Source: Mytilus edulis (lineage: Eukaryota > Mollusca > Bivalvia > Mytilida > Mytilidae). From it: a DNA stretch of 64,000 nucleotides. Shown here in pieces: positions 22,953-34,930 of the stretch. The stretch is taken from positions 15,506,746 to 15,570,745 of the forward strand of contig NC_092354.1 of assembly GCF_963676685.1 (NCBI RefSeq). The letters run 5' to 3'. The translations under genes were made by a program, and so were the position numbers. Under the pieces are notes generated by a model, which was not told the DNA's origin, searched no databases, and worked only from the letters and a program-made list of their open reading frames with translations. Positions within the stretch are counted from its first letter, which is position 1, and each line of letters begins with the position of its first letter.

Positions 22953-23230
22953 ACAGGGGTCCTCGGTGGCCGAGTGGTCTAAGTAGTTACTACTGATCAC
23001 TAGTCTACTGTAAACTAGCCAGTCAAAACATAGGTTGTGAGTTCGAACCCTGCACGTGTGGGTGTGATCGACTCCAACCTATATTAACTAGGATTGTAAG
23101 TTTTCCTATCGAAGGTCGGTGGATTCTCCCGGCACTCCAGCTTCCTCCCCCAATAAAAACTGGGCGCCACAAAAAGCCCGAAAGCTTAAAAGTGGCGTTA
23201 AAACAACAAAAATCAAATCAAATCAAATCT
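22953..23230 (+). repeat. tRNA-derived SINE, full length
   Basis: The head resembles a Ser/Leu tRNA gene: box A 'tggccgagtggtctaag', box B 'ggttgtgagttcgaaccc'. The anticodon arm is disrupted, so it is not a tRNA gene. The body has 'gattgtaagttttcctatcg', 'ggtggattctcccggcact' and 'gcgccacaaaaagcccg', ending 'gtggcgttaaaacaac' and a short (aatca)n tail. Sits in intron 2 of the NHR gene. Related copies: 36478-36655 (minus) and 16968-17050. Confidence 0.8.
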
Positions 23231-23310
23231 TGCACTAACAATAACAAACTATCAATCTTCTGTTAGAGGACTCGTTTGTTAAAATATGTTTACTCGTTTG
23301 AACCATGGTT

Positions 23311-23405
23311 TATAATAAAATTGAGAATGGAAATGGGGAATGTGTCAAAGAGACAACAACCCGACCATAGAGCAGACAACAGCCTAAGGCCGCCAATGGG
23401 TCTTT
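23311..23405 (+). repeat. Family-B repeat, 5' part
   Basis: Starts 'aaaattgagaatggaaatgg', continues 'aagagacaacaacccgacca', stops after 'gccaatgggtcttt'. Very close to consensus. Confidence 0.8.
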
Positions 23406-23472
23406 TTTTTGGGGTCTTCAAAATACTTTAATTTGAAATGACATTACATTAATTTTGTATTTTCCATTTCAG

Positions 23473-24254
23473 ACTCAGAAACTATTAAGGATCGATGTTT
23501 TAATCACGTGACCGGATGCAACATTCGATGTTTAGACGAGGACAGACGATCTGTAAAACTTCTCGTGGAAAATCCCGCTGCAGTGTGCTGTCTTAACAAA
23601 AAACTTAAACCGGGACATTCTGTAACATTTCAAACAAAAGCAATTACAGAAAACAGAAATAAACCAAGCCGGTGTCATATCAAACTTGGGATTATTAATC
23701 TTGATCCGTCCGAACTAAAATCACGTGACCCGGAATCGTTTCAAGTTGACAGTAAAGTTGCGTGTCCAACACGCTGGAATATTGTCCAAATATTTTCGAA
23801 GGAAAATATTGACGGTGAATTAAAATTATATCTTACACATACCGGTGAATTGTATTTTAGCCATGACTCTGGAATTGAAGGAACACACAAATGCCATTCA
23901 AACGAGACCTCGTCTGGAATAACAATAATATTAGACTTATTCCGAACGGAAGCGAGTGTCACAGATTATCATGAAGAAAGTGACGAATGCGAAGAAAAAG
24001 ACTATGACTATGTTCGACCGGAAGTTGAGATATCCGAAACTATCAAAAAGAAACTTCAAATTTCAGACAAACAACATGAAAAAGAATGCTCGTCGTCAGA
24101 TCGTTCGTCGTCAGACAGTGATTATCTGGAAATGAAAGATGTGTCTGATAACCACAAAACATTTTCTCCTAATTGTAAAATAAGTCCTCGGCTCACAAGG
24201 TGTGGCATGTACAAAAAAGACCATTCGTCGTCTAATGTTCAAGAATGTAAATAA
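23473..24254 (+). CDS. Neuralized-like protein, last exon: NHR2 and acidic/Ser-rich tail
   Basis: Residues 161-420 of the model, TAA stop at 24252. The acceptor TTCCATTTCAG ends at 23472, and phase 1 is kept with the donor at 20618 (His at the junction). NHR2 spans about 170-323: FNHVTGCNIRCL repeats the opening pattern of NHR1, followed by KPGHSVTFQ, CHIKLGIINLDP, the conserved Trp (about 262, TRWNIVQIF), a GELKLYL/GELYFSHDSGIEG stretch and the closing ILDLFRTEASVT. It is more complete at its C-terminal half than NHR1. The tail (324-420) is acidic (EESDECEEKDYDYV) then Ser-rich (SSSDRSSSDSDYLEMKD). YLEM fits the YxxM SH2-docking pattern, which is only suggestive. Cysteines are scattered and do not form a RING. 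The longest reading without splicing would lack residues before 173. Confidence 0.9.
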
Positions 24255-24639
24255 AATATTATTTATGTGCAATGCATACAGATATACGACAACGAAACAA
24301 GTCAAGCTTTTTAAAAAGCTACGTTTTTCTGATATTTTGAGCCTTGTTTATCGGTTTAACGAATTTTAAATTGCTTTTTTCTTTCCTATATATTTGTTTA
24401 GGCATTATAAGTTCGTTGTATGATCTCAAATGTATGAAGGTTGTTCTATGATTAGATATTTTACAATGGAGTTTAAAATTAAACAGCATTTTAAATGTGA
24501 TGAATATGAATGATATATGGAAAATATCCTATATCCTACACTCAAAACGTGGCTTTCTATTTCACGAATATTTAATTTAGTTTGTTATATTTGCTAGTTT
24601 TAACAAACCTGTTGATAATTTATTGTTTTATTTGTTACA

Positions 24640-24645
24640 AATAAA
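24640..24645 (+). terminator. Candidate poly(A) signal of the NHR gene
   Basis: AATAAA 385 bases after the stop, followed by an A-rich stretch. Another AATAAA overlaps the stop codon (24252-24258 region) but would leave almost no 3' UTR. Confidence 0.45.
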
Positions 24646-24659
24646 AATTTAAAAAAAGT

Positions 24660-25560
24660 AGTAAATTGATAATTTAGATATAGTGGTGATAACTTGTTAG
24701 TATCGAAAATTAAGTGCATGCCTATATTATTAGTTACATGGTGTTAGTGAGCTAATACGATATATATAGGGTCAGTAATTTCCATATGGGGTGAGAGCGA
24801 AGCTCGAATACCCATATGGAAATGCCAATATACCTAAGAATCAGGGCAGTACTGACAACATGACGAACAAATCCCAAATCAAGTTGACTATATTTTATAT
24901 GGAAGCTTATAATGTTTCAACTCCCTTGGGCAAAGTTGGCCTCAAATGGATTTGGGTTTTTGGGTCCTATTTGGTTTATAGCTTTGTAACATCTTCTGTC
25001 CTTATGCATCATTGGCTTTCAAGAATTCTGCTTTGAGCGTTCCTGATGAAGATAGATCTAAAAAAAAAAAAAAAAACGCTTAGGATACATGAAATTATTT
25101 CGTGTGGTTTCTTATTTATATTTATCTTGATTGATGACTTGTTCAAATTGTATAATGGTGCACAAAAATGGCTTGCGTTTTCTTTTCCTGTCTGGTAATG
25201 CAAGATATAATTTGGTTGAATGCACTGAGAAATCAATAATTAAGGTAGGCCAACTTCAAATTTAAAATCGTTCTTACCGAAAGTTATCTCAAATTACCAG
25301 ACAAGCAGAAACGAAAGACCTACCATATTTTATACTCAGTATGAGGGTAGTAACTCCAAAAAGGATGGTAAGCTCGAAAGGATTTTTCCGGACATGTTTT
25401 TAATGGATGTACCGGTATTCTTCCTTACCATTGATTAACTTTCTGTACTAGTAGTGACTTTACATGTAAGAGCAATTTATTATCGTGACTTTTGAGTAAA
25501 GAAAAATATTTTAAACGCGAACATAGAATAGAATGTTGAAACGAATGGGTGTCAAAGAGA
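24660..25560. other. Intergenic stretch, no gene seen
   Basis: Includes an inverted pair around 24785 ('ccatatgggg' / 'cccatatgg') and a fragment 'ttggctttcaagaattctgc', 'tttgagcgttcctgatgaag' (about 25010) shared with 46327-46350, a family-D relative. Confidence 0.4.
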
Positions 25561-25561
25561 C

Positions 25562-25685
25562 AATAGATAGATAGTTTATTCTCACAAAAATATGTCGGTA
25601 CAATTGTACAAAGTTACAGAGAAGTTAAAAAAAACCAATATTCATAAAGATAAAAATGCACAAAAATTCGGACAATAATTAGACC
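25562..25685 (-). repeat. Possible LINE 3' tail
   Basis: On the minus strand it ends in 'gagaataaactatctatcta', a typical (tcta)n-ending non-LTR tail. No coding part is attached. Confidence 0.3.
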
Positions 25686-25836
25686 AAAGAGTAGAAAATA
25701 GCCACATTCCAGCAGCACCTGCATACGGGGTATATATCTCCCAATTGATACGATATTCCCGTGCTTGCATTTCCTATCATGATTTTCTTGATAGAGGGTT
25801 ACTGCTCACAAGGAAGCTATTAAACTAAGAGTTCCA

Positions 25837-26256
25837 AATGGTGAAGTTGAAATCATCCCTTCGTAAATTTTACGGACGCCATCACGAGTTGGTTGACCGT
25901 TATGGAATAACCGTTTCACAAATGATATCGGATATGTTCCTTACGTCGTAACTACAATCACCTTCCCTTTCATGAATGTGACCTACCGAATTAGACTATT
26001 TACCGGATTTGTAATCACATAAGCAACACGACGGGTGCCACATGTGGAGCATGATCTGCTTACCCTTCCGGAGCACCTGAGATCACCCCTAGTTTTTGGT
26101 GGGGTTCGTGTTGTTTATTCTTTAGTTTTCTATGTTGTGTCATGTGTACTATTGTTTTTCTGTTTGTCTTTTTCATTTTTAGCCATGGCGTTGTCAGTTT
26201 GTTTTAGATTTATGAGTTTGACTGTCCCTTTGGTATCTTTCGTCCCTCTTCTATAA
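25837..26256 (+). repeat. Family-C interspersed repeat, full copy
   Basis: Runs from 'ggtgaagttgaaatcatccc' through 'gcaacacgacgggtgccaca' to 'tatctttcgtccctctt'. A 73-codon frame is open here and in the minus-strand copies at 59.3 and 60.0 kb. Its leucine/phenylalanine-rich second half and repeat origin argue against a real gene. Confidence 0.85.
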
Positions 26257-26426
26257 CAATGGATCTTTAGGTGCAAGGGAAATAGTTGCAAATATGCTAA
26301 ACTTTGATCTGCTTGATCTTATTATACATACACAAACATAGTAATATAAATCGCGAATTGAAAGTGTTGCAAAATTTGCTGAAAGTAAACTTCATTGCGA
26401 AAAAAAGAATCCGCGGCAAGCTACTA

Positions 26427-26580
26427 AGTTAAAGGTAAATGCCGCTACAAGGCAACATTTGCACCCGCAGAGTGGAAAGGGATTCATTTAAGTTGCCATA
26501 ACTTGTTTCCCAATCCACTATTAATGAATATCTTTAAACTAAGTTTACAGTAATTGTACGATTGTAAATAAAACTTGCCA
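26427..26580 (+). repeat. SINE 3' fragment (same family as 41111-41453)
   Basis: Words 'atgccgctacaaggcaac', 'gcacccgcagagtggaaagg' and 'ccaatccactattaatga' match 41358-41450. The tRNA-like head is missing. Confidence 0.7.
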
Positions 26581-27170
26581 TAACACATAGTAAAGGCTTT
26601 ATTTAATCTTTCATTTTTTTACACTGTAATGATAAGAAAAATCAAACGGCAAAAAGAATGAACTAGTTAAAAGAAGGGGAGGAATTTGTTAGCGGAAATT
26701 GAGAAATAAAGTTGTTTTAGACTATACAAAACAAAGATAGAAAAACTTATCCAGAATTTTATTGATAACGTCTTTTGCAAAAATACTGCACATTCTAGTT
26801 CTATATAGCTCTTCTGTCATTTCATCAAGTCATATTTGTCCATTCGTTTTAATTGTGTAAAATGTTTATTTTTCTCTTTTCTTTTAAAACTGTGTCCCCC
26901 TAAGGCCTTTATTATCTATTCTGTACACCGAATCTAGATTCCCCTTTATGTCCCCGCGGTTGTTGGGTTATGGACGACCATTAAAATTAAATAGTTTATC
27001 GTAACCTATCCATTACGAGAATCATAGCAGTGGTTGTCTCTCTTTCGTCATATGATTTAATGGCTCAAAACTCTACTGTTTGAATATTACATATATACCA
27101 AAGATAAACGACTTGTAAGTTATCATGACTCGATATTACTTATATTGTAACATCGTATAGAAATGAATGT
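26580..27170. other. Intergenic stretch, nothing recognised
   Basis: AT-rich, no conserved frame, no repeat that I can match elsewhere in the window. Confidence 0.4.
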
Positions 27171-27330
27171 TGTACGTTTCGTCATTTCGGGGCATATAAA
27201 AGCTGACTGCGCGATATGTGCTTTGTTCATTGTTGAAGGTCGTGCGTTGGCCGATAGTTGTTAATTTGTGTGTCATTAGGTATTTTGTGGAGAGTTGTCT
27301 CATTTGTAAACATACCACACCTTCGTTTTT
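27171..27330 (-). repeat. Family-A repeat, partial
   Basis: Reverse copy: 'gtcatttcggggcatataaa', 'ttgttgaaggtcgtgcgttg', 'gtggagagttgtctcattt'. The 60-codon frame is its shadow. Confidence 0.75.
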
Positions 27331-27765
27331 ATTAGAACACAGTACAAATATAATGTTAGCACATTGTTTGTTCTTCCAAAGAGGGATTTAAACCCTATAT
27401 AACTGCTTCTATGACATCGTGGTAACACTGCATGTTTCTCCAAATTTATCACAGACTTTCAAAACATTATTGACGTCTCAAAACTTAAAACTTAGACTAA
27501 AGCTATATGTTATGTTCAAAATACAAATGTGTTCATTTTTCATAAAAATTTGGAAAAATGAAGAAAAAATATCCCGAAATCAAAATGTTGCTGTAGATGC
27601 CGTCTCTTGCTTCGGGAAATGCTTAATATGTTCAATTGTCATTCTTTTAGATTTTAACAAAGTCATTTTGGGTCTTCTAAAACTTTACTAAACTTCTACT
27701 TTCACTTCCACTCTAATGGATTGTTGTCACATATAGCAATCATACCACATCTATTTTTTTTCATT

Positions 27766-27845
27766 ATTTGATGGTCGCATATATACCCGTTTACTGGCTC
27801 CGCTAATAACGCATCGCCAGTAAACTTAATTTGCGACCATCAAAT
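27766..27845. repeat. Nested inverted-repeat hairpin
   Basis: ATTTGATGGTCGCA (27766) pairs with TGCGACCATCAAAT (ending 27845), and inside it GTTTACTGGC pairs with GCCAGTAAAC. A related hairpin ('accagtaaacc', 'aattgatatcatcggagctt') lies at 55345-55435. Confidence 0.75.
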
Positions 27846-27849
27846 CACA

Positions 27850-28575
27850 AATTGATGCCGTTGGAGCTTAAAAAAAACCAAATTTAGTTATCCCATAAAT
27901 ATACATTTCTGTTCAGACATTGGCTATATATTTCGACCAAATTAAACTAGATTTTACTACCTTTGACATTGGGGAAATTGAAGATATAAAATTCGTTATT
28001 TATAAAGCCTTTGATAAATGATTAGCAATAAAAAAAAATATGGGGAAATTGGGGAAAATAATAAAATTGAAGCAAAAAGTTGTATATCTATTGAATTTAC
28101 AGTTCGTAGATTATAATAATCTTGAAACGACAAATTATGCCGGAAAGTGCAAGTGTAATTAGAAATTTTGAAAGTCCAAATTTTTAATCAGACTCCGCAC
28201 AGTTTTCGAATCAGAACTATTTTACTTACTTCATCATCCTGAGTTAGTGTAGAGTAGTATGCGGATCGGAGCTGGAACGGCCGGTGAGTTTGGTTTTTAA
28301 TGTCAAACACTAATAATTTCCGATATCATTTACAATTTCCGTTACATGTATCACAAACTTTTCTCCTTCACAATAGAATAAAAACAGAGAGGTATTTAAG
28401 TTACAAATGATTGATTTGTATTTTCCTAAAACAATATCATTAATTAAAGGTAGGTCGAATTAAGCAATATATAGTATATAGTGTGTATTTTATGTTAAAT
28501 TATGTTATTTACATTGGCACATTATGATATACTTACACATAATTTTGTTTATCACTATTATAACAATAAATAATC
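27850..28575. other. Intergenic stretch, nothing recognised
   Basis: AT-rich. 'ggggaaattggggaaa' repeats briefly near 27970 and 28040. No gene is seen. Confidence 0.4.
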
Positions 28576-28579
28576 TAGA

Positions 28580-29020
28580 TATAGAAAGATTTGGTATGAG
28601 TGCCAATTAGACAACTCTCCATCAAAGTAACAATTTATAAATGTAAACCATTATAGGTCAAGGTACGGCCTTCAACATAGAGCCCTGCATGGCTCACACC
28701 GAACAGCAAGTATAAAAAGAAAGATGTGGTATGATTGCCAATGAGACAACTATCCACAAAAGACCAAAATGACACAGACATTAACAACTATAGGTCACCG
28801 TACGGCCTTCAACAATGAGCAAAACCCATACCGCATAGTCAGCTATAATAGGCCCCGATAAGACAATTGTTTTACAATTCAAACGAGAAAACTAACGGCC
28901 TTATTTATGTAAAAAAATGAACGAAAAACAAATTTGTAACACATAAACAAACGACAACCACTGAATTACAGGCTCCTGACTTGGGACAGGCACATACATA
29001 AATAATGTGACGGGGTTAAA
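28580..29020 (+). repeat. Two adjacent family-A repeats
   Basis: A partial variant copy (28585-28705, 'gatttggtatgagtgccaat') is followed directly by a near full-length one (28717-29020, 'aagatgtggtatgattgcca' to 'gacggggttaaacatgtat'). The second is close to consensus and so young. Confidence 0.85.
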
Positions 29021-29027
29021 CATGTAT

Positions 29028-29212
29028 CTCTATGGCGTTCATTATCACTGAACTAGTATATATTTGTTTAGGGGCCAGTTGAAGGACGCCTCCGGGTGCG
29101 GGAATTTCTCGCTACATTGAAGACCTGTTGGTGACCTTCTGCTGTTGTTTTTTTCTATGGTCGGGTTGTTGTCTCTTTGGCACATTCCCCATTTCCATTC
29201 TCAATTTTATCT
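29028..29212 (-). repeat. Family-B repeat, partial
   Basis: Reverse copy abutting the end of a family-A copy: 'tggcgttcattatcactgaa', 'gacgcctccgggtgcgggaa', 'ccccatttccattctcaatt'. A 30-bp duplication 'ctctgtataaaggggcccaa' follows at 29211-29270. Confidence 0.8.
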
Positions 29213-29746
29213 CTGTATAAAGGGGCCCAACAAAAAAAAAGCTCTGTATAAAGGGCCCAACAAATTACTAAACTAGTATAAAACCATTCAAACGTGAAAC
29301 CCAACGGTCTAATCTATAGATATAAAAACGAGAAAAAGACACACGTATGAACTACACAAACAGACGACAACTACTGTACATTTGTACATCAGATTCCTAT
29401 CTACTTGTATGTTGAAGTTATGTAATCAGTATTATGCATAAACCCTAAAATTGTTCGGGATTATGTATAGAATCACTGAATGATAACTTTATTGGTTTAT
29501 ATATGATTACTACTATTTTCAGGAAGTACGCATAATCACTAGAAAAATAAAGTAAGGGGATACATGTATACTAACTATGTTATACATGTAGCTGGAATGA
29601 AGGGACACAGACTAAAGGTAAAATAATGTTTTTTTTATAAAAATAATATAACATCTTTAGAAACAATAAGTTTAAGAAGTCCAAGCTCAATATTCTAATA
29701 CAGTAACAAATCATTTATTTTTATAAACCGCTTTGAATGAAATCTG

Positions 29747-29747
<1 letters not shown>

Positions 29748-29787
<40 letters not shown>
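29748..29787. repeat. (GATT)n microsatellite
   Basis: About nine and a half perfect tetranucleotide units, possibly the tail of a degenerate SINE just upstream. Confidence 0.95.
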
Positions 29788-29789
<2 letters not shown>

Positions 29790-30115
29790 GATTGCTTAAC
29801 GCGGCGAAATTCTCTGTTAATTACTTGCTCTGCAGTTCGTCTTAGTCTCGCCTTGGCAGAGTAAAAATAAACGAGACTTAACAGTATTTTAATTCCGACA
29901 GCATCGTTGTCATCGGCGTCAACAATGTATTAATTTTCGATTAGGTCGGTTTATCTGGTAAGTCAATGATATTTGGTATGCAGTTGTATTAGCCTTGACA
30001 CATCTCATTGTCATGGTCTATTGACTTTGAAACTTTTTCTTACTTCACACGTCTTTGTTTTTGATAAGGTTAGTTTAAGAAGAACCAGTAATTAGAAATG
30101 ATCCTTTTTCAATTG

Positions 30116-30270
30116 GCATCCTCGGGTATATCCGCTATTCTAAAGGTACGGAATCGACCGAGTTGTGACGAATGACTAAGACCCCAATCGGCAAACCTCG
30201 GGTGAATCCGCTACTCTCCTTCTATCCTTAGATGAAGGTACGGAATCGCCCGAGTTGTGACGAATGTATC
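30116..30270. repeat. Two-copy repeat with CTCGGGTGA hairpins
   Basis: 'cctcgggtatatccgctatt...ggtacggaatcgaccgag' (30119-30163) is repeated as 'cctcgggtgaatccgctac...ggtacggaatcgcccgag' (30197-30254), each ending 'ttgtgacgaatg'. Within each, CTCGGG...CCG pairs with CGG...CCCGAG. Confidence 0.7.
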
Positions 30271-30795
30271 CTTTTTTCAGTCCTTTTATGAACGAACTGG
30301 TTTTTTTTTCATCTGCTTGGCCTAACCACATGTTATTTTTCTCATCAAATTTGAGATCAGATATTTTTTAGGGGGAAAAACCTGACACCACCCTCCTCTC
30401 TCCCTTTCGAAGTCAAGTGGTCGTTCCCTTACAACAAATTACATGGTCTTTGGATTAATGTTTGTATTATCAATTTCAGTTTTAAATACTTTTTTTAAGG
30501 TTTAAGTTGTGTTCTTGTTTCTTTACAGGTATTAATCTCTCTGTTATGTATCAGAGCACTGGTCTCCCACCTGGGAACAGATATTTACATACTTGTGGTT
30601 GGGAGTTTAAAAAAAATATTAAAAGTTGTATAAACAGATGATAACTGTGGATTTTAAAACAAATATTTGAAATTATGCGCTCAAGTGGTTCAACCCAATT
30701 ACATAGAATATATAACTTGAAACAATGTTCAATTAAATGTTTATGAATAGACAAGGAAGGTTACTGTCCACTTAAAACATAAAAGGGTCAATCGT

Positions 30796-30861
30796 AACTA
30801 CTCGGTCATTCTCGCTATGCCGAGTACAATTTCTTCGTGCAACCAGAAGGGCCGAGTAGTT
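30796..30861. repeat. Short inverted repeat AACTACTCGG/CCGAGTAGTT
   Basis: A perfect 10-bp pair 46 bp apart, with an extra internal 'gccgagta' at 30819. Small palindromic repeat. Confidence 0.6.
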
Positions 30862-30869
30862 CCGTTTGA

Positions 30870-31830
30870 TACATGTCACAGGGTAATATTGATGAATTAT
30901 TTGTATATATCTTTGATTTATGTTAATCAAAAGATGGATCTTTCTATATATTATTGATAATGCTTGAAATCATTTCAGGAAAATTTAAAATATTTCTTAA
31001 AATTTGTAATTTTCAGGGATTATATTATTTAATTACTAATGATTTTCTACAAATTCACTCTTACATATAAACACCTGAAAACAGATCCGATCTAAAAGGG
31101 AAAATTGGCGGGAGTTGTCGAAATTGTCAGCAATCGAAATCCTGCAGTTGGGGTTACAGAAGTGGGGGGACCCGGGGCAATTTTGGGGGTTTATTACCGA
31201 ATCTAGCACGGTGACATATAGTATTAGCATTTTTGAAGGGGATTCCAACCGTGATATGTCCCCATTCATATGCATTATTTTCAAGTCATAAAGGGGATAC
31301 AAACACAGTTACACCCGTACCTCTCATCCTTTATTTGGGATCCACCCCTGTGCAGTTGTTTGAATATAACTCTTATCCTTGTTCTAACAAACTTAGATTT
31401 CAAAATTGTAAATGATCAATATTAGCATGTTTAAATTTTATGTTGATTACGTTTATTCAATACGCGACGTACATGCATGCTTTAAAGGATAAATTAATCC
31501 ATATGACAGATCTTTGTTTGCTTAACGAACAGTGATAAAATATGTCGTAAAGATTCAGATACACATTTCAAATTTCTTTACAGGTAAATTTATAAAAACA
31601 AAAAATGTCAATACTTTTATATTTACAGACTTTATCAACTATTAGTCTGATAGATTACAGGGGTCAACCTTGAAAATCAACCAAATCAGTCAGACTAGAG
31701 ACCGGAAAATTTACCTTCTTAAATATGGAAGGAAAAGTACAAGTTTGAACGTGGATAGAAAGAACTGGAGCTTTATATGTTATAGGTGAGTTCGAATTTT
31801 TTTTTAATACTTATAATCAATGAATAAATT
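30870..31830. other. Intergenic stretch with one possible noncoding exon
   Basis: 31629-31785 lies between an acceptor-like 'atatttacag' and a donor-like GTGAGT but has stops in all frames. It could be a 5' leader exon of an unknown gene, or chance. Otherwise nothing is seen. Confidence 0.25.
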
Positions 31831-31836
31831 CAAAAG

Positions 31837-32015
31837 TTTTCTCGTTTGAATTGTTTACATTCTCATTTCGGGGCCTGTTGTAGCTGATTATGCGGTTATG
31901 GACTTTGTTTATTGTTGAAGGCCGAACGGTGACCTAAAGTTGTTAATTTCTATGTCATTTGGTCTTGTGGAGAGTTGTCTCATTGACAATCATACCACAC
32001 CTTCCTTTTTTATAC
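31837..32015 (-). repeat. Family-A repeat, partial
   Basis: Reverse copy: 'agttttctcgtttgaattg', 'catttcggggcctgttgtag', 'gtggagagttgtctcattga', 'cataccacaccttcct'. Confidence 0.75.
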
Positions 32016-32189
32016 AAGATAGATAATAGAAATGATCTAAATCTTTGGCCAGTACATCAGACCGCTCTAACCACATAATGGACTAAAATAGTACAATCAT
32101 GCTAGATTATCTTGTAACGTAAGCGCGGGTTTGGTTTGGGTTTACATCATAGAGAATTATTTAAAGGACAAACTAAATCTTAAAAAGAC

Positions 32190-32300
32190 GAGAATAATAG
32201 GGTGCTAAAATATAAAAATAGAAAATAATGGGCAAAATAAAGATAGAATATAGACTAACGAAAATTGGTCTTAAAAATAAAATTAAGAAATTAAGGACCC
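32190..32300. repeat. 'gggtgctaaaatata' repeat
   Basis: Words 'aataatagggtgctaaaata', 'aaaataatgggcaaaataaa' and 'gaccccaatccgcacgtacc'. Same family as 17440-17575 and, inverted, 33500-33600 and 39480-39520. Confidence 0.5.
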
Positions 32301-34000
32301 CAATCCGCACGTACCCTGGTAATCAATCGTTTTTGTTTGTTTTAATGACAACTAATGATGAAAGTAAATAACTTTATATTTTGTACCTTTAGAGTCAAAA
32401 ACACAACTTTGTTAAGAACACAAACTTGAAAGAACAAAAGACCATGACCAACATAAGCTTTGGTTAAACTGCTGTCCATTCAATGATATTTTTCAAGTTT
32501 TTTTGGGTTTTTTTTTTTATATATTTTTGTCAAAATAAATATTTGTTACATTTTTGAAAAATTAAACGAGCAAAATTAATTATATTAATAGTCAAGGTGT
32601 TTGGTACATGTAATACTACCACCTAAAGTTATATTGATATTCATGTGATGTTTGTACTGTGAATCTTTTTTCTACCAAAACTTTTATTTATTACTACATT
32701 TATGCTCCATTTAATGAGGAACACATCTTCTTGTATACATATTACGACTACTCTGGGAATTAATTACCTTTCCACCCCTGATTGTTTACTGAATAAACAT
32801 AGATAGGGCCAATAACGGGTCTTGGTCAGCTATATATTGTTACTTGAAGATATTTAAAGTATGTACAAATCATCTATGATAGTATTGAAGGGGTTTACAG
32901 AAGAGAAAAAAAAAGGGGGGGGGGGTAAAACTGAGAAAAAATACCTAAACAAGTATGGTTTATAAATACAGATTTTTAACTTCTGAAAATGGGTCAAAAC
33001 ATGTAAGAAAAAGGCAATGGCAAAACTAAAACAAAAATAAGGGAAAAATTGGTTTTTTACACGAAGCGAGAATAGTGGGTGGGTGGGGGATAGGGTGTGG
33101 GGGGGGGGGAAATACCCTAATAAAGGTAACAAATATTCAATATGGAAATGAAGTTCCTTATTCAGCCCCTCATAAAAATACATACAAATGTATTACAAGT
33201 ATGATAACCATTTTTTTCCGAATTGAGAAATGTCGTCTGTTGTGGTTAAAAAGAACACCACTTTGCCGGTTTGTAACATACACGGTTTGTAAAAACAAAT
33301 TTTTAATGCAAAAACATGGTATTTTAAATTAAACAACGTGTATTGATGATTTTGTCCGGAGGTACTATATTCTAACCTTTACCACATTGTGATGATATAT
33401 GACTGATTATACTGTATGAGGCTCTGAATGGGGGTCAATCATTTCTATTTCTTTAGTTTTATGTCGTTTTTCTGTTTTCTTTATCCTTTTTGTCAAAACT
33501 CTTTTTTCTATATCTATATTTTAGCACCCCGTTATTTTATATTTTTTTGCCAATTTGTCTCTTTTATCTTTATTAACTTTTATATTATACCTGTTATCCA
33601 TTAATATATGTTCTGTTAACCCCATCCATACCATCATATATGCAAATAAACGAAACATGATGACTTTGTATTGTTTTACCTATTAAAGGTAAGTTAGTAT
33701 ATGATTGCATAATGTATTTAATTATTAATTAAGTTTCTGTTTTATTATTCTTAAAGTTTTAATTAATTTAAAGAAATGTCTGTCTTGTAAATAAGTATCA
33801 CATTCGAATTGATTTTCCTCTGTTTGAAGTATCTGCCGTTGGACGATAAGAAACCAAAGGTGCTTACAAGACACGCCCCTTCATCCTTAAACAGCCGACC
33901 CCGAATCCAGCATCACCCAAACCCCAATTCCAATCTGAAGCGTGAGGTATGAATGGTATTCTATATACACCGGTATAAGAAACTTATCATTTTCTTTATC
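32300..34000. other. Intergenic stretch with G-rich runs
   Basis: Poly-G patches at 32916-32926 and 33080-33110. The inverted 'agcaccccgttattttatat' family copy lies at about 33520-33600. Frames of 85-109 codons here cross these runs and have no domain. Confidence 0.45.
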
Positions 34001-34930
34001 TGGGAAGGGGGGACTGGTCAAAATACAGGTGGGATCAAGTTTTTTTTCTGTATGTGGAAAATGGGGGAGTCAGATTTTTTTTATAAATTCAAAGTGGGGG
34101 GATCAATATTTTTTACACTTGGAATATAGTGTAGAGCAATACATTCTCCAATACATGATTAAATATTCATCTGATCTGAATACACACAGTTGAATATTGA
34201 TACACAAGATGATTCTGAGATGATGAACACCACTAATGTATCTTTTTGTTTTCATTAAAAGATCCGGTTGGGTCCATTTATAACTTTAACTCCCTCAATA
34301 TTTGTACTTTTTTGCCTTATAAATCTAAATTTTGAGGTTACTATCACACATTTATGAATGAAATGTGACAATTAATGAGTAATTGAATTGTTCAAGCTGA
34401 AAGCATGACCTATCCATATAAAAGTTAAGCGACTCAATTGAGGTTTCATTAAGGCCCTACTTAAAACTTAAGTTTAAGCAGCGTTCAAGAAAGGGACATA
34501 TAATAGATTCCTCTAAGTAAATAATGTGTAAGTTGTTACTTTTTCAAAAAGTTATGTTTTAGAGTTACTTAGGATCATGTTTTTTTAATAGCACAATATA
34601 GGAAATTAGAAAAAAAAGTCAGAAAAAGCTACTCAAAGCACTGGCTTGCTCAACCTACTTATATTCATGGAAGAGCCCTATTTCAAGACAATTTTCCCTC
34701 AAATACGTTTTGGACTCAATCCACTGAGAATATTTCATTTTCAATATTTTCGTGAAATAACATGGTAAGTGTTTTGCATGTTAAAATTTGGCATGTTTAA
34801 TAGAGGAGGGATCAATTTTTTTTAATGTTTTTACTGGGGGGATCAGATAAATATAGTGAAATATTATGAGGAGGATCAAGAAATTTTGTATGTTAGATAA
34901 CAAAATGACTAGCCTCCCCTCCTAGGTAAA
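34000..34930. repeat. Diverged G-rich 'ggggggatcaa' repeat pair
   Basis: 'ggtgggatcaagtttttttt', 'gtggggggatcaatattttt' (34030-34120) and 'gagggatcaatttttttt', 'ctggggggatcagataaata' (34806-34850) are related blocks separated by unassigned DNA. Confidence 0.5.

Noticed and set aside
22953..23060. Ser/Leu tRNA gene candidate
   Set aside because: A and B boxes are good but the anticodon arm is disrupted and it continues into a SINE body found elsewhere in the window.
31629..31785. Possible noncoding exon between acceptor- and donor-like sites
   Set aside because: No open frame and no linked gene nearby. Splice-like words are expected by chance at this density.
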